From: Clostridium sp. CAG:411 | Lineage (GTDB): Bacteria > Bacillota > Clostridia > Lachnospirales > Lachnospiraceae | Assembly (NCBI GenBank): GCA_000437275.1 | Contig: FR899704.1 | Coordinates: 56,422 to 80,168, forward strand | Reading direction: 5' to 3' | Length of the DNA stretch: 23,747 nucleotides | In this document: positions 15,745 to 23,144 of the stretch, in pieces | Numbering within the stretch: position 1 is the stretch's first letter | Layout: every line of letters begins with the position of its first letter | Position numbers and translations under genes: made by a program | Notes under the pieces: generated by a model | The model's input: only the letters and a program-made list of their open reading frames with translations | Told to the model about the DNA's origin: nothing | The model's database searches: none

Positions 15745-16215
15745 CAATTTTATTTTTGTATAAGTAACATACTGATATGGAAGTTCTCCGTCAAACGATT
15801 CTTCCACCTCTCTTTGGAAAAGGGAAGTGTCAAACTCTGGAAAGTAGGTATCTCCTTCTATTTCTGCATCAATTTCTGTTATATACATTTTATCTACAAA
15901 AGGAATTGCTTCTTTATATAATCCCGCTCCGCCTGAAATATAAACCGTTCGATTTCCTGCTGCCTCCAATGCTTCTTTTAAAGATCCTACCGTAATGCAA
16001 TTCTCAAACTGATAGTTTGCTGTCTTAGAAACTACAATCGTATTTCTGTTTGGCAAAGGTTTTCCAATTTCTTCATAGGTTCTTCTTCCCATAATTACTA
16101 CATTGCCTGTCGTTAATTCTTTAAAACGCTTTTGTTCCCCTTTAATACGCCATGGTATCTGTCCTTTATTTCCGATTACCCTGTTTTTTGCATACGCTAC
16201 AATCAATCCTACCAT
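15742..16215 (-). CDS. folA: Dihydrofolate reductase
   Basis: A 157-aa enzyme of normal length that reduces dihydrofolate to tetrahydrofolate with NADPH. It shows the folate-site segment GQIPWRIKGE, with Glu27 in place of the bacterial Asp27 as the proton-relay residue. It also has the NADPH-binding segments VIMGRRTYEEIG and VYISGGAGLYKEA. The usual partner thymidylate synthase (thyA) is not adjacent. The ribosome site AAAGGAA is modest, 7 nt before the ATG. The gene has its own promoter candidate with a 14-bp palindrome in the spacer. The stop codon lies inside the lrgB/folA terminator stem. Confidence 0.96.
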   Translation of the reverse strand: MVGLIVAYAKNRVIGNKGQIPWRIKGEQKRFKELTTGNVVIMGRRTYEEIGKPLPNRNTIVVSKTANYQFENCITVGSLKEALEAAGNRTVYISGGAGLYKEAIPFVDKMYITEIDAEIEGDTYFPEFDTSLFQREVEESFDGELPYQYVTYTKIKL

Positions 16216-16233
16216 TTTTATTCCTTTCTATTT

Positions 16234-16262
16234 CTATACCTATTTGCAAATAGTAAGCCAAA
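16234..16262 (-). promoter_or_regulatory. Candidate folA promoter with 14-bp palindrome in the spacer
   Basis: On the minus strand TTGGCT (16257-16262), 17 nt and TATAGA (16234-16239). The perfect palindrome CTATTTGCAAATAG (16241-16254) fills most of the spacer, where a bound repressor would block polymerase. Confidence 0.45.
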
Positions 16263-16307
16263 CTCTATTTTTCTAACATTTTCATTTTCCATTTTAGAAG
16301 TCCATGC

Positions 16308-16334
16308 TATTCGCAATCCGCGTTGCTACTTGCT
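16308..16334. repeat. Dispersed repeat, copy A
   Basis: A 27-bp sequence, TATTCGCAATCCGC followed by GTTGCTACTTGCT, that matches copy B at 19890-19916 in 25 of 27 positions and in the same orientation. It lies about 25 nt downstream of the aroA stop, in the aroA-folA gap. Confidence 0.65.
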
Positions 16335-16358
16335 TTTTTATAAACAAATGACTCTATT

Positions 16359-17657
16359 CTATTCTGATTTGCTTTCGCCAGCAATAAATTGTTCCAACAC
16401 CTTGTAATAGGTTTCAAAGGTCTTTTTACAACACATAGGATTAGAAATCACAATTCCGTTTGCCTTTAATCCAAGCAAAGTAAATGCCATTGCTACCCTG
16501 TGATCTTCATAGGTCTCTATGACAGCAGGTGCAATTTCCCCTGGTTCAATATGAATATCATCTCCATCTTCCCAACAACCAATACCACATTTTTTTAATT
16601 CGTTTACAATTGCCGCCATACGGTTACATTCTTGTCCCCGTATATGCCCTATATTTCGTATCACTGTCTCCGAATCTGCAAATGGTGCCAACGCAGCTAA
16701 TGTTAATGCCTGATCTGAAAAATCATTCATATTGATATCTACACCCTTTAATTTGACATCCTGGGGTCCCTGTATGGCAATTCCGTCTTGTTCTTCCGTT
16801 TTTTCACATCCCATTTTTTCTAAAACAGAAAGAAATTTCAAATCTCCCTGCATAGAATCTGAATGTACATTTTTTACAATCACTTTGCCTCCGGTCAACG
16901 CTGCCATTCCATAAAAATAACATGCCGCAGAAACATCTGGTTCAATATAATAAGTACCAATTTGTAGTTTTTGTTTTCCAGGAACGGTATAACATTCTCC
17001 ATCAAATTTAACGTCTACTCCAAAACTTTGCAACATTTTCATTGTTATATGAATATAAGAGCCTTCTTTTTTCTCACTGGTAATACGAATGCAAATACCA
17101 CTGTCTGTCACTGGCGTAACCATCAACATAGCACTTAAAAATTGTGTACTTTTGCTAATATCCATATTAATATCTTTGCAGATACCACCATTTCCTTTTA
17201 CTCGAACAGGTAAGTGTCCTTCTTCTTTTAAATAGGTAAATTGCGCCCCCATATCCGTAAGCACCTTAAATAGTTCTTCCATCGGACGCTTTTCCATTTG
17301 CTCCGAACAACCGATTTCATACCCTCCATCTGACAATGCCAACATAGCTGTGATAAATCTTGCTGCGGTTCCTGCACTTCCCACATTTATTTTTGCAAAT
17401 TTATTGGGAATATTCCTTCCACACCCTTGCAACTTTACCGTCTTTTCTGTTTCATTGATGTCAAGTTTGTAGCCCAAGGTAACAAGGCAATCTAAAAAAT
17501 GTCTGGAATCATCACTAAACAACACACCCTGTAAAATAGCTTCTTCTTCAGACAGTGCTGCTAACAAAAGCGCACGATTCGTCATACTTTTTGAGCCTGG
17601 TACCACAACAGTTCCCGATAATGATTTATCAACCGTTTTTACCTTATATGTCTCCAT
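16359..17657 (-). CDS. aroA: 3-phosphoshikimate 1-carboxyvinyltransferase (EPSP synthase)
   Basis: A 432-aa enzyme of the shikimate pathway that joins phosphoenolpyruvate to shikimate-3-phosphate. Motifs in order: PGSKSMTNRALLLAAL (20-35, Lys23), SAGTAARF (94-101), EKRPMEELF (122-130), SKSTQFLSAM (168-177), DFSDQA (312-317) with the catalytic Asp, Glu343 in RGQECNRM, EDHRVAMAF (384-392) and CCKKTF (409-414). Phe101 stands where class I enzymes have Pro101, which places it outside the E. coli-like class. The ribosome site AAGGGAG lies about 10 nt upstream. It follows the carboxypeptidase gene by 17 nt, so the two are likely co-transcribed. No other shikimate gene is in the window. Confidence 0.97.
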   Translation of the reverse strand: METYKVKTVDKSLSGTVVVPGSKSMTNRALLLAALSEEEAILQGVLFSDDSRHFLDCLVTLGYKLDINETEKTVKLQGCGRNIPNKFAKINVGSAGTAARFITAMLALSDGGYEIGCSEQMEKRPMEELFKVLTDMGAQFTYLKEEGHLPVRVKGNGGICKDINMDISKSTQFLSAMLMVTPVTDSGICIRITSEKKEGSYIHITMKMLQSFGVDVKFDGECYTVPGKQKLQIGTYYIEPDVSAACYFYGMAALTGGKVIVKNVHSDSMQGDLKFLSVLEKMGCEKTEEQDGIAIQGPQDVKLKGVDINMNDFSDQALTLAALAPFADSETVIRNIGHIRGQECNRMAAIVNELKKCGIGCWEDGDDIHIEPGEIAPAVIETYEDHRVAMAFTLLGLKANGIVISNPMCCKKTFETYYKVLEQFIAGESKSE

Positions 17658-17674
17658 AGTATTCTATTCTCCCT

Positions 17675-18745
17675 TTATTTACTCTTTTTCGTAGCTGGAA
17701 TATACTTCTGATACAATTCTACATGGTCATAGATACATCTCCAACTTCCTGCTGAACCTGCGGTCACACAAATATAACTATGACCCTCCTCATCCTTTGC
17801 CATGCTTGCCGCACAGTTTCCCGACTGATTGACAAAACCAGTCTTTGCATACAACACTTCACTGTGTGTATCTTTATCCTCAATTCTTCTTAGGAATAAA
17901 TTCGATAAGAAAATTCCCTTTTTATGCTTTTTCGTTTTAATCGTATATTTTCTTGCATTTAAAACCTGTTGACACCATTCATTTTCAGAAGCAGCTTTTA
18001 GAATTAATGCCATATCATACGGAGTGCTATAATGTTTATCATTATAAAGTCCTACACAATTGGTGAAATGTGTGGTATCTGCTATGCCCATCTCTTCTAA
18101 TTTTTCATTCATCATATTCACAAATGCCTCGTGTGAACCTGCCACATACTCTGCCAATCCCAACGCCGCATCTGCACCAGAAGGAAGAATGGTTCCATAA
18201 AATAAATCTCTTACTTTTACTTTTTCTCCTATGGCAAAACTTACTGCACTACAATCATTTGCATAACAATAATCTGTAATCTCTTTTGTTATGGTGACTG
18301 TATCATCCATCTGTTCCTCTGTAACATGTTCTGCTGCTACTAAAACAGTTAAGATTTTTGTCATAGAGGCAGGATAAATTTGTTTTTTCCCACCTTTTTG
18401 TGCCAAAATCGTACCGTTATCCACATCAATCACAATACCATTGCTACTAACTACGGATTTTGGAAACTTCTTTGTTGTTTCGGTCTGTACTGCTTCAAAA
18501 TGAAAAGGCTCCTTCGTTGGCTCTGGTGTCGCAGTCACTTCTGGAGACGCGGTAACTACCTCAGTCAAATTTTCTTTCACATTCTGCTTTTTCTGTGGAC
18601 GATTATGATAAAAAATCAAGCCGACTGCTGCCACACAAACAACCAAAATGATTACGCCAACAGCAATCTGCTTTTTTCTTTTTTTCTTTTTGCTTTCTCT
18701 ACTTCGTAAACTAAAACTATTTGTATAAATTTTTCTTTCGCTCAT
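17675..18745 (-). CDS. D-alanyl-D-alanine carboxypeptidase (peptidase S11, low-molecular-weight PBP)
   Basis: A 356-aa protein with a basic N-terminus, one membrane helix (27-46) acting as signal anchor, a Pro/Thr/Glu linker (about 60-80) and an extracellular S11 serine peptidase domain. The acylation motif is SMTK (Ser127, Lys130) in YPASMTK. The KTG triad is at 301-303 in YAKTGFVNQSGN. The second motif reads SGA (189-191, LPSGADAAL) instead of the usual SXN, a variant that I believe occurs in other Clostridia. It trims the terminal D-Ala of peptidoglycan stem peptides and binds beta-lactams. It lacks the long C-terminal amphipathic domain of PBP5, being membrane-anchored at the N-terminus instead. 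The ribosome site AGAGG is modest. It leads a two-gene unit with aroA. Confidence 0.9.
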   Translation of the reverse strand: MSERKIYTNSFSLRSRESKKKKRKKQIAVGVIILVVCVAAVGLIFYHNRPQKKQNVKENLTEVVTASPEVTATPEPTKEPFHFEAVQTETTKKFPKSVVSSNGIVIDVDNGTILAQKGGKKQIYPASMTKILTVLVAAEHVTEEQMDDTVTITKEITDYCYANDCSAVSFAIGEKVKVRDLFYGTILPSGADAALGLAEYVAGSHEAFVNMMNEKLEEMGIADTTHFTNCVGLYNDKHYSTPYDMALILKAASENEWCQQVLNARKYTIKTKKHKKGIFLSNLFLRRIEDKDTHSEVLYAKTGFVNQSGNCAASMAKDEEGHSYICVTAGSAGSWRCIYDHVELYQKYIPATKKSK

Positions 18746-18787
18746 TTGAACCTCTTTTCCTACTTTACATAATTTGCCATCCTTCTA

Positions 18788-18816
18788 ATTATAGACATTG
18801 TGCCTACATATTACAA
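18788..18816 (-). promoter_or_regulatory. Promoter of the carboxypeptidase-aroA unit
   Basis: On the minus strand TTGTAA (18811-18816), exactly 17 nt, and a perfect TATAAT (18788-18793), about 43 nt upstream of the start codon. Confidence 0.6.
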
Positions 18817-18861
18817 GTCAAATTTTGTAACAAGTTCATCCAGTTAGAGATGTTTCCCACT

Positions 18862-19050
18862 TTATTTACTTTCCAGTGGTAGTACAACCGCTGACAGCGC
18901 ATAGGCAAGTAGTCCTGCCCCTAAAAAAGCACTACATAAAATCCATATAATTCGAAGCAACCACACATTGATTCCATAATGCTTTGCAAATCCATTACAA
19001 ACACCACTGATTATTTTTCCATTTTCTATTCGATGAAGTTGTTTTTCCAT
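18862..19050 (-). CDS. PspC domain protein
   Basis: A 62-aa stand-alone PspC domain. The amphipathic front HRIENGKIISGVCNGFAKHY and the following INVWLLRIIWIL are typical, then one long hydrophobic segment (about 28-57) and a short charged end. In E. coli PspC works with PspB to sense envelope stress. In Firmicutes such stubs occur alone and their role is less clear. It would sit in the cytoplasmic membrane. The ribosome site AAGGAGAAGG is strong. A promoter candidate (TTACAA, 16 nt, TAGTAT; 19074-19101, minus strand) lies directly upstream. No pspA or liaIH is in the window. Confidence 0.9.
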   Translation of the reverse strand: MEKQLHRIENGKIISGVCNGFAKHYGINVWLLRIIWILCSAFLGAGLLAYALSAVVLPLESK

Positions 19051-19071
19051 TTTATACCTTCTCCTTTTCGT

Positions 19072-19173
19072 TTATACTATCTTTAAAGAAAGCTCTTGTA
19101 ATTCTATCCACTGTTCTACCCAATTAACAGGTTCTTTCCATTTTTTAAGCAAATGACACAGCAGATTTTTCAT
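19072..19173 (-). other. Possible 33-aa ORF between hpt and pspC
   Basis: An ATG at 19173 opens 33 codons, reading MKNLLCHLLKKWKEPV and then a Trp-containing stretch (NWVEQWIELQEL). It is somewhat protein-like but has no ribosome site. It overlaps the terminator-like hairpin and the pspC promoter candidate. It may be a small gene, a remnant or chance. Confidence 0.2.
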
Positions 19174-19186
19174 ACACGCTGTGTCA
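19154..19186 (-). terminator. Hairpin downstream of hpt
   Basis: Perfect arms TGACACAGC (19154-19162) and GCTGTGTCA (19178-19186) begin about 14 nt after the hpt stop. The following T-tract is weak on the minus strand (TTTGCTT). Confidence 0.55.
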
Positions 19187-19199
19187 CTTTTAAAAAAAT

Positions 19200-19715
19200 T
19201 TACTGTTGTATTACCCCGATATATGGTAAATTCCTATATTGTTGTGCATAATCTAATCCATATCCAACAACAAACAAATCATCAATCTCAAATCCTGTAT
19301 AATCTGCTTGAATATCCTGTGTACGTCTACTTGGCTTATCAAGAAGAGTACACATAGTAAGTGTTTTGGGATTTCGCTCTCTAAGTATCTTCATCAACTT
19401 TTCCAGTGTTCTTCCCGTATCAATAATATCCTCCACTACAAGCACATTCTTTCCCTCAATGGAAGCAGTTAAGTCCATATCAATAGAAATATTACCGGAG
19501 CTTTCGGTTCCATCTCCATAACTGGAAACCTTCATAAAATCCATTGTTACAGGCATTGTAAGATATTTTGCAAGGTCACACATAAAAAATACACTTCCCT
19601 TTAAAATTCCCACTAAATATACTGGTTCACCATGGTATCTCTCATTCAAGAGCTGTGCCATCTCTTTTACTTTCTCTAACACTTGTTCTTGTGATATCAT
19701 TACCTGAATCTCCAT
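19200..19715 (-). CDS. hpt: Hypoxanthine phosphoribosyltransferase
   Basis: The start is taken as the ATG at 19715, with AAGGAG 7 nt upstream. A GTG two codons earlier is too close to that site. The 171-aa enzyme salvages hypoxanthine (and usually guanine) with PRPP to make IMP or GMP. It has the LVGILKGS segment (34-41), the flexible-loop region with SSYGDGTESSG, the PRPP-binding motif VLVVEDIIDTGRTL (91-104) and the base-specificity region VGYGLDYAQQYRNLPYIG near the C-terminus. In many Firmicutes hpt lies beside tilS and ftsH; that neighbourhood is absent here. It is a single-gene unit with an extended -10 promoter candidate (19778-19786) and a hairpin downstream. Confidence 0.96.
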   Translation of the reverse strand: MEIQVMISQEQVLEKVKEMAQLLNERYHGEPVYLVGILKGSVFFMCDLAKYLTMPVTMDFMKVSSYGDGTESSGNISIDMDLTASIEGKNVLVVEDIIDTGRTLEKLMKILRERNPKTLTMCTLLDKPSRRTQDIQADYTGFEIDDLFVVGYGLDYAQQYRNLPYIGVIQQ

Positions 19716-19777
19716 ATGCACTCTCCTTATCTAAGGTAATCCACAAATAGCCTTCCTATAAATAAATCATGCATACC

Positions 19778-19786
19778 ATTTTATCA
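19778..19786 (-). promoter_or_regulatory. Candidate hpt promoter
   Basis: On the minus strand TGATAAAAT (19778-19786) is an extended -10. The -35 region (TGTACG at 17 nt) is poor. Confidence 0.35.
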
Positions 19787-19889
19787 TAAGGAAACCTTTT
19801 CGTACAGTCGCATTAGCAGTTTTTTTGTGTTTCAACCTAATTTACTTCTTGACTAAAAAGAGTTTCTATTTAAGATACCTTATCAATGA

Positions 19890-19940
19890 TATTCGCAATC
19901 CGCCTCGCTACTTGCTCATAGAAAGATGGCACTACGTGCC
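19890..19940. repeat. Dispersed repeat, copy B, with adjoining hairpin
   Basis: 19890-19916 matches copy A (16308-16334) at 25 of 27 positions in the same orientation. A perfect small hairpin GGCAC/GTGCC follows at 19928-19940. The block is more GC-rich than its surroundings and lies just downstream of the anti-sigma gene stop. Confidence 0.65.
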
Positions 19941-19967
19941 TTACGAGGTACGGGGCTTGCACTTTTA

Positions 19968-20966
19968 TTAATCATATAATGCCGCTCCCGGCACAAACTC
20001 TAAAATTCCCATCAGTTTTTGAAAGCTTGCTGCATTATCAGCCATTTTTTTCACAGACTGTCCTACCATACTATCTGCCTGTTGTTCTGTAAACGTGAAT
20101 TTTTCCTGCTTTCCATCTATATCATATACAAATTCCATATAATTCATATTATCTGTCAGTGCGATCGTGGCACTTGCATAACGCTCCATCCAAAGTTTCA
20201 TTCTGTCTGCATTCTCTTTACTATACTTTTCCTTCAAATACAATGTCATACCATAAGGTTCGCCAGATGTATGCAATTCTATCGTATAATCCCCCAATTT
20301 TTCCGACAATCCAAGTACACCAAAAGAAGCTTCCATATCCTCTTTTGAACCAATATACAAATGTTTTGTAGCATAAATTTTCGCCACTTCCGGAAGAATC
20401 CATTCTCCGTGATCCCACACGATACGATCTAGCACACGAATCTGTTTTAATTTTCCTTTATAGGAAATATGTTTTTCTCCTGCATTTTTGTAAAAAATAG
20501 GCGTCATGGTTTGACGAACAGAAATATATAGCACACCATCCTCCATTTTATAAGAAATTTTCGCAATTCCTTTACTAGAATCAATAAAGTTTCCATAAAA
20601 ATTTATAAAACACTCTTCTTCACTTATATTCATGTCAAAATCAAGCAAAGAAGCATTCTCCACAGGTGTCGAAACTAATGATATTCTTATAAAAATGGCT
20701 ATTAAAAACAATATGCCCGTCAATATCACACCCAACATTACTTTTTTTTGATATCCCTTTTTCGTCTTTTTTAAATAGTCAATTTCCCTATTTTCTGTAA
20801 CTTGCCCTTGTAAATCTGTCGTCTTTGCTCTTTCTAATTTTTCTCGACAATTTTCACACTGTTCCACATGTGCAAGAATTGCCTCATTCGTTACTGTGTT
20901 TGTTAAATTTTCCACATAAGACGGTAATAAATCCTCCACAACATCACAGGTTAATTCATTTTTCAT
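19968..20966 (-). CDS. Membrane anti-sigma factor with zinc-binding N-terminus and DUF4825-like domain
   Basis: The start is set at 20966 (MKNELTCDVV), with AAAGGAG about 10 nt upstream. A GTG eight codons earlier has no ribosome site. The 332-aa protein begins with a zinc anti-sigma (zf-HC2) motif: Cys7, His33, Cys37 and Cys40 in HVEQCENC. A membrane helix follows at about 76-96, then an extracellular region. In its second half YIGSKEDMEASFGVLGL and GEPYGMTLYLKE resemble DUF4825. It should hold the ECF sigma factor encoded just upstream at the membrane until an envelope signal releases it. Its ATG lies inside the end of the sigma gene (11-nt overlap), so the two are made together. The signal is unknown. 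Confidence 0.85.
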   Translation of the reverse strand: MKNELTCDVVEDLLPSYVENLTNTVTNEAILAHVEQCENCREKLERAKTTDLQGQVTENREIDYLKKTKKGYQKKVMLGVILTGILFLIAIFIRISLVSTPVENASLLDFDMNISEEECFINFYGNFIDSSKGIAKISYKMEDGVLYISVRQTMTPIFYKNAGEKHISYKGKLKQIRVLDRIVWDHGEWILPEVAKIYATKHLYIGSKEDMEASFGVLGLSEKLGDYTIELHTSGEPYGMTLYLKEKYSKENADRMKLWMERYASATIALTDNMNYMEFVYDIDGKQEKFTFTEQQADSMVGQSVKKMADNAASFQKLMGILEFVPGAALYD

Positions 20967-21438
20967 TTTGTTCAAGCTCCTTTCTGACACGTTCCTTTCC
21001 CCGATAAAATGTAACTCTCGCCCAATTTTCTGTCTTTCCCATTACTTCTCCAATTTCCCTAAAAGATAGATTCCCATATAACCGCAAATACATCACTTCC
21101 CGATATGGTTCCGGACATTTATGTATCACTTGCATTAACTCTACTTGCCCTGCTTTTTCAATAACATTATGCTCCACAGAAGATACGGACTGCTCCATAA
21201 CATCCACATCTTCCATTTTCGGATGTTTTCTTATATATACAAGAAACACATTTTTTGCAATGGCACACAGCCACGTTGTTATTTTGCAACTTCCATCATA
21301 ACGGTGGATACTTTTGATTGCCTGGTAAAATGTCTCCTGTGTCAATTCCTCTGCTATATCCGAATTTCTTACCAGTGTCATTAAATATTTATACACTGTC
21401 TGCGCATGTTTTTGATATATTTCCTCTATGGACTCCAT
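20956..21438 (-). CDS. ECF-type RNA polymerase sigma factor
   Basis: A 160-aa protein with the two ECF regions. Sigma-2 (about 8-72) contains the core pattern DIAELTQETFYQA-like at 27-40 and GSCKITTWLCAIAKN. Sigma-4 (about 100-152) contains PYREVMYLRLYGNLSFREIG and a helix-turn-helix that ends in YRGKERVRKEL. It would direct RNA polymerase to envelope-stress or similar promoters when its anti-sigma partner lets go. The ribosome site AAAGGAGG lies 7 nt before the ATG. The genes overlap by 11 nt. ECF operons are often self-activated, but I could not identify its own promoter with confidence. Confidence 0.95.
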   Translation of the reverse strand: MESIEEIYQKHAQTVYKYLMTLVRNSDIAEELTQETFYQAIKSIHRYDGSCKITTWLCAIAKNVFLVYIRKHPKMEDVDVMEQSVSSVEHNVIEKAGQVELMQVIHKCPEPYREVMYLRLYGNLSFREIGEVMGKTENWARVTFYRGKERVRKELEQNEK

Positions 21439-21630
21439 CTGTCTCCTCCTTTCCCTTTTCGCTTTATAAATGAACTGTCAACCGCTACTTTACGAACTGT
21501 TTTACTACTTGAACCAGTCTTAGGCTTGCCCCAATCTTACCCAATATTTGTAACGTGACGTATCATTTATATTGGTTAATGCTTTAATTGGCGATTTCGT
21601 TACAAGTTTTTCTTACTTTTTTATACGTAT
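21439..21630 (-). promoter_or_regulatory. Upstream region of the sigma/anti-sigma operon
   Basis: It has an inverted repeat TTGTAACG (21548-21555) / CGTTACAA (21598-21605) and a second one CCAATAT/ATATTGG (21541-21547, 21569-21575). The promoter is not clear. A TTGACA (minus strand) close to the start codon has no -10 at the right distance. The whole gap to 21759 holds no gene. Confidence 0.3.
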
Positions 21631-21680
21631 AAAAACACACCTTTCATAACAAAATTTTTCGTTATAAAAAATGTGTTTTT
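21618..21680. terminator. Bidirectional terminator closing the toxin/immunity tail
   Basis: Arms AAAAACACA (21631-21639) and TGTGTTTTT (21672-21680), with an inner stem ATAAC/GTTAT (21646-21650, 21661-21665), give U-tracts in both directions. The left arm abuts an 18-bp perfect palindrome TTTTTATACGTATAAAAA (21618-21635). Confidence 0.7.
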
Positions 21681-21759
21681 TCCTATTATAAATTTATAAA
21701 TTCAAATCCTCTGATGGATTACTCCAGGTCCTTTTCATCTCTCAACAACAGTATCTGCA

Positions 21760-22428
21760 TCATAAATCTGGAATTCCTATTCCTATCTCGTTAAATCGTT
21801 CCTCACAATATTCAACATTATCGCCGAACCAGTTAATTAACTTTTCTTTTTGGTTATTGCTTAACCGAAATTTATTGCAAACCAATCTTTTTTGAAATAT
21901 CTGATTTACCAAAACTAATTGCTCTTTATTTGGTTCATAACAATCAATCCAATATTTCTCCAAATCATTGAAATTATATACATATGGTAATAGAGAAAAT
22001 TCACTCCTTTCCATTACTTCTGATTCATTCACACAAGATAAAATCATATCATTTTCTCCCCAAAATATCATAGACAATGCAGGAATATTTTCATTCTCAC
22101 TTTCAACTAAAAAATATGGCAGCAGTTCTTCTTCAGCTAATTTTAGTACTTTTTCACTTGCTGAATTAAGCAACTTAAAAAATATATTCTCTCTTCCTTC
22201 TTCATATTTCTTTTCATTTCGCACTCCACATACAAAAATATCATTTGAAAATGCAATAACTCCTCTAATTCCTTCCATATTTTGAAACAAATAATTGTTC
22301 CCATCCCAAGCTATCTCTTCTGAAAGTGAAGGATAGGCTCCAGACATTACCGCATTCTTAATTGAGGCATATATACATTTATCTAAAATGTCATTCTTAT
22401 TTGTAAAATTTAATATTGTGTTTATCAT
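21760..22428 (-). CDS. Hypothetical protein, candidate immunity protein
   Basis: A 222-aa acidic protein of no family I recognise. It has no signal peptide, membrane helix or catalytic motif that I can see. Its features are a Trp-containing middle (EIAWDGNNYLFQN, IFWGEND) and a helical, charged C-terminus (QKEKLINWFGDNVEYCEE). The start is fixed by AGGAG about 8 nt upstream. It is the last gene of a minus-strand series that begins with the C-terminal domain of a polymorphic toxin. It has the size, acidity and lack of domains typical of immunity proteins, and the immunity call rests on that context. It ends at the strong terminator at 21618-21680. Confidence 0.7.
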   Translation of the reverse strand: MINTILNFTNKNDILDKCIYASIKNAVMSGAYPSLSEEIAWDGNNYLFQNMEGIRGVIAFSNDIFVCGVRNEKKYEEGRENIFFKLLNSASEKVLKLAEEELLPYFLVESENENIPALSMIFWGENDMILSCVNESEVMERSEFSLLPYVYNFNDLEKYWIDCYEPNKEQLVLVNQIFQKRLVCNKFRLSNNQKEKLINWFGDNVEYCEERFNEIGIGIPDL

Positions 22429-22495
22429 ACATTCTCCTAATTATTCCATTTTTCTGGATTATATTTTCTAGAAATAATCCGACAAGAGCCTTACT

Positions 22496-22642
22496 TTACC
22501 ATTTATGACATTCCTTACTATAAAACAAATCCACATCAGATGCTGCATCATATAGTCCTTTTATAGATGCCAAACTATCATATTCTGAAATTGCTCGCAT
22601 TGCACCAATAATCCTCTCTTTCATCCACTTTTCACCGATATA
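22496..22642 (-). pseudogene. Remnant of a gene, probably an orphan immunity gene
   Basis: Between a TAG (22643-22645) and a TAA (22496-22498) lie 48 codons of convincing protein-like sequence: YIGEKWMKERIIGAMRAI, then YDSLASIKGLYDAASDVD, ending ECHKW. It can be read as a C-terminal end whose front is lost. An internal ATG at 22624 would give 42 aa but has no ribosome site. It sits directly behind the 157-aa gene, in a toxin/immunity tail where such leftovers are expected. The family is not recognised. Confidence 0.5.
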
Positions 22643-22658
22643 CTACAAATAACTTAGG

Positions 22659-23132
22659 TTAAATTATACTTATTCCATATCTTTTTTTATAATACTTATT
22701 AAAATTCATAATATTATTCCAAGGATTATTTTTTTTCATTCCATTATTAAATTCAATCGAATCTCGTAATTTATTTTCTTCTTTACAAACTTTCTCTTGT
22801 ATTTTTTTTGATACAGCCTCTTTGTCAAGCAGAAAACTTGCTCTTCCCCTTTCTTCCTGAAAAATACAAGCATCAAAGTATAACACAGCAATATAAACAT
22901 CACTTGCATTTCCATTAATTAAATTATTAAAGGCATTTTTAAATACTTCCTCTATGCCTCTAATATTATCAATTTGCTTGTAAAAACAATTTACAAGCAC
23001 AGAATTTATGTCTGTAGGAAATACATCAGATGTAAACTCAGAAACAACTACTTCGTACTCTCCATCTCCACGTAATAATTTTACTACCTCATCATTTTCT
23101 ATTGCTTTATTAATCAACTCTTTATAGTCCAT
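22659..23132 (-). CDS. Hypothetical protein, candidate cognate immunity protein
   Basis: A 157-aa protein with no family I can name, no signal peptide and no membrane helix. It has an acidic N-terminal half and a mixed alpha/beta look (DVYIAVLYFDACIF), then a charged helix with EERGRASFLLDKEAVSKK and a basic, Asn-rich C-terminus. The ribosome site AAAGGAGG is strong and 6-7 nt from the ATG. It starts 12 nt after the stop codon of the toxin gene, the normal place for the gene that protects against that toxin. The function is inferred only from that position. Confidence 0.75.
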   Translation of the reverse strand: MDYKELINKAIENDEVVKLLRGDGEYEVVVSEFTSDVFPTDINSVLVNCFYKQIDNIRGIEEVFKNAFNNLINGNASDVYIAVLYFDACIFQEERGRASFLLDKEAVSKKIQEKVCKEENKLRDSIEFNNGMKKNNPWNNIMNFNKYYKKRYGISII

Positions 23133-23144
23133 TTATATCCTCCT

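Noticed and set aside
16241..16340. Short ORF of 24 codons upstream of folA
   Set aside because: It overlaps the folA promoter and ribosome site and has no start signal of its own.
21694..21738. Fifteen-codon fragment reading EMKRTWSNPSEDLNL before a stop, downstream of the 222-aa gene
   Set aside because: It looks a little like a protein end, but it is too short to support as a remnant.
22456..22480. Imperfect palindrome around TTCTAGAA as a terminator
   Set aside because: No T-run follows in either direction.
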